6,393 nucleotides of DNA from contig JAFMSB010000104.1 in assembly GCA_017353815.1 (NCBI GenBank), positions 1 through 6,393 of the forward strand, in the 5' to 3' direction. The notes beneath the pieces were generated by a model, which saw only the letters and a list, made by a program, of their open reading frames with translations, made no database searches and was not told the DNA's origin. Position 1 is the first letter of the stretch. Every line of letters starts with the position of its first letter. Shown in pieces: positions 3,923 to 6,393 of this stretch. The DNA comes from Methylocapsa sp. (GTDB lineage Bacteria; Pseudomonadota; Alphaproteobacteria; Rhizobiales; Beijerinckiaceae). The translations under genes and the position numbers were made by a program.

Positions 3923-5787
3923 TACGCGCGAGCCTTCCTTGTTTTCGCCCGCGCTTTTTCGTCCGGCCGGGAGAGCGGCTCTGTTGCGGCGCGCAGCCAG
4001 CGGCGCACCCGTGGCTCGACAAGCGGGGAAATTGTTTGCCGCACGCGAGTGTGATAGGCATTGATCCAGCCGATTTCCCCGGCATCAAGAAGCCTTGGCT
4101 CGATGAGCGTGCGATCAATCGGGGCAAGGGTCAGAGTCTCAAATCCGAGCGTCGCGCGCTCTTCCCCTGCTATTTTCCTTTGTTCGACGGCGAGGAGATT
4201 TTCGATTCGTATGCCCCAATGCCCGGCAAGGTAATACCCCGGCTCATTGGATACAATCATTCCGGGCTCAAGGCTCGCTGCCGATCCGGACTTGGCGATT
4301 CGCTGCGGTCCTTCATGTACCGAGAGATAAGAGCCAACCCCATGGCCCGTGCCATGGTCGAAATCAAGCCCTGCCTGCCATAGAGACACCCGCGCAAGCG
4401 CGTCGATCTGAGCTCCCGTTGTGCCCTTTGGGAAAACCGCACGGGCAATCGCAATATGACCCTTAAGCACGCGCGTGAATCTGTCGCGCATTATGGCGGC
4501 CGGCGTGCCGACGGCAATCGTGCGGGTCACATCGGTCGTGCCATCCTCATACTGGCCACCCGAATCGATAAGGAAAATGCCCTTGCCGATCTTTGCGTTG
4601 CTTCCGGCCGTGACATGATAGTGCGGAATTGCAGCGTTTGCACCCGCCGCCGAAATCGTCGGAAACGAGATATCTTTTAGTCTCTTCGTGTCCCGGCGGA
4701 AAACTTCGAGGGCAAGAGCGGCATCGATCTCGCTTAGCTTCCCCCCGGGCGCATGGCCGGCAAACCAATGCAGAAAGCACGCCAAAGCCGCGCCATCGCG
4801 CAGATGCGCATTGCGCGCGCCTTCAAGCTCGGCCCTGTTCTTGCACGCCTTCCTTGCGGCGATTGGATCCGCTCCCAATTCGCAGATCCCGCCAGCCTGT
4901 TTGAAGACGCCCGTGAGCTTGCAAGGCACCGTCGCGGAATCGAAGAGCAGCTTTTTGTTCTCGGCCCCAAGGGCCTTGAGATCGCGCGCGAGGCATTCCG
5001 GCTCTTCGATATTGGCAAGCGAGGCAAGCGAACGGCGCGCAACGGCGCCGAACTTCTGCGCGCTCGCGTAAAGGCGCGGCCTGCGATCTTTTAAGATCAA
5101 AGCATAGCTCAGCGGCACCGGCGTGTGCGCAATGTCATGGCCGCGAATGTTGAACAGCCAGGCCACCGAATGCGGATCGCTGACGAGCAGTCCGCTGCTT
5201 TCGCCGAGCGCCGAAACGATCCGCGCGATCTTATGTTTGGCTGTCTCGCCGGCGAACTTGCGGCCGTGCACATGAATTGCCCCTGCGGGCGGCGGCGGCC
5301 GCTCGTGCCAAATCGCATCGATGGGATTGGGCTCCACCTCGGCAAGTTCGATGCCCGTGCTCTGCAATGCTTTGGCCAAGCGCCCGACTTGCCCCGGTGT
5401 ATGGAGCCAGGGATCATAGCCAAGCCGTGCGCCGGGGGCCAAATTGTCCTTGAGCCATTGCTGAGGGCTGGTCTCGCTCAAAGCGGCAATTGCAAAGATC
5501 GAAGAATCGACTTGATATTGCACGGCAATCGCGTAACGGCCATCGACAAAAATCGCCGCGCGTTCCTTAAGCACGATCGCAAGGCCAGCCGAGCCGGTAA
5601 AGCCTGTGAGCCAAGCCAGACGCTCTTCGCAGGGGGCAACAAACTCATTCTGGTGCTCATCGGCGCGGGGGATAAGGAGTCCGCCAATCCCGAGGCGGCC
5701 GAATTCCGCCCGCAAAGCCGCAACTTTTTCCGCTCCTTTCGAGGGATCGGCGTGATCCTCGAAAGACTGGTAGAGGCTATCAAACAT
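3922..5787 (-). CDS. pepP: Xaa-Pro aminopeptidase (peptidase family M24B, long form)
   Basis: A 621-residue metallo-aminopeptidase that removes an N-terminal residue preceding proline. It resembles the long cytosolic form typified by human XPNPEP1: two creatinase-like N-terminal domains (about 20-160 and 165-315), a pita-bread catalytic domain (about 320-540) and the extra C-terminal M24C-type segment (about 545-605). All five dinuclear-metal ligands are visible: D408 in LIDSGGQY, D419 in GTTDVTRT, H482 in HGTGHGVG, E515 in SNEPGYY and E529 in GIRIEN. H389 (in PHYH) and H491 (in VHEGP) match the catalytic histidines. The tail is rich in Lys, Arg and Ala. ATG 5787 lacks a strong Shine-Dalgarno sequence but gives the expected N-terminus (YQSFEDHADPSKGAEKV). 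It lies 94 bp after rpoC. The symbol pepP is used loosely, because the E. coli enzyme is the shorter form. Confidence 0.93.
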   Translation of the reverse strand: MFDSLYQSFEDHADPSKGAEKVAALRAEFGRLGIGGLLIPRADEHQNEFVAPCEERLAWLTGFTGSAGLAIVLKERAAIFVDGRYAIAVQYQVDSSIFAIAALSETSPQQWLKDNLAPGARLGYDPWLHTPGQVGRLAKALQSTGIELAEVEPNPIDAIWHERPPPPAGAIHVHGRKFAGETAKHKIARIVSALGESSGLLVSDPHSVAWLFNIRGHDIAHTPVPLSYALILKDRRPRLYASAQKFGAVARRSLASLANIEEPECLARDLKALGAENKKLLFDSATVPCKLTGVFKQAGGICELGADPIAARKACKNRAELEGARNAHLRDGAALACFLHWFAGHAPGGKLSEIDAALALEVFRRDTKRLKDISFPTISAAGANAAIPHYHVTAGSNAKIGKGIFLIDSGGQYEDGTTDVTRTIAVGTPAAIMRDRFTRVLKGHIAIARAVFPKGTTGAQIDALARVSLWQAGLDFDHGTGHGVGSYLSVHEGPQRIAKSGSAASLEPGMIVSNEPGYYLAGHWGIRIENLLAVEQRKIAGEERATLGFETLTLAPIDRTLIEPRLLDAGEIGWINAYHTRVRQTISPLVEPRVRRWLRAATEPLSRPDEKARAKTRKARA

Positions 5788-5825
5788 GCGATGAGATTAC
5801 GGCCTGTCCTGACTTGGCGCAACGG

Positions 5826-5847
5826 GCGGCCACTCCCGCGCGGCCGC
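5826..5847. repeat. GC-rich inverted repeat between rpoC and pepP
   Basis: GCGGCC (5826-5831) and GGCCGC (5842-5847) form a perfect 6-bp stem with a 10-base loop in the 94-bp rpoC-pepP spacer. In the direction of rpoC transcription no T-run follows it, so it is not a standard terminator. A GTTTT follows only on the plus strand, where no gene needs terminating. Readthrough from rpoC into pepP is possible. Confidence 0.3.
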
Positions 5848-5881
5848 TCCGTTTTCGTGCCGTCCAACAGCTGCCGGAGCC

Positions 5882-6393
<512 letters not shown>

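Overview
The window looks like chromosomal DNA from an alphaproteobacterium, most likely of the Hyphomicrobiales (Rhizobiales) type. The basis is the GC-rich coding style and the close resemblance of the beta' (RpoC) tail, PheS and the two-creatinase-domain aminopeptidase P to that group as I remember them. No database search was possible, so the genus is not assigned.

The right part (about 2453-6393) is a block of conserved minus-strand genes, in transcription order: the 3' end of rpoC, a Xaa-Pro aminopeptidase (pepP-like), cutA and pheS. pepP and cutA share one base in a TAATG stop/start overlap, and cutA is followed 54 bp later by pheS, so these three may be co-transcribed. pheS is the last gene. 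It is not followed by pheT and not preceded by rplT, which is unusual.

The left part (1-2380) is accessory in character and somewhat more AT-rich by eye. It starts with the first nine codons of a minus-strand gene whose N-terminus, MIRSFRHRG, matches the start of HigB/RelE-type toxins. A near-consensus sigma70 promoter (TTGACA, 17 bp, TACAAT) lies directly in front of it and predicts a leaderless or nearly leaderless transcript. A 13-bp palindrome covers the -35 box. Diverging from it is a two-gene plus-strand operon: an SRPBCC/AHSA1-type ligand-binding protein and an ArsR-family repressor without cysteines. Two almost identical 18-bp palindromes (CGCAACY-N4-RGTTGCG), 45 bp apart, stand in front of the operon. 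The second overlaps its Shine-Dalgarno sequence. They are the obvious candidate operators for the ArsR protein.

A 427-bp stretch without a convincing gene follows; it holds a strong imperfect hairpin and an AT-rich promoter-like segment. Then comes a secreted protein of unknown role with a C-terminal PDZ domain. It converges with pheS across a 72-bp spacer that contains a short hairpin.

I do not see a CRISPR array, RNA gene, intact insertion sequence or a clear new multi-gene system. The most informative finds are the toxin start with its promoter at the left edge, the twin operators, the unlinked pheS, and the uncharacterised PDZ protein.
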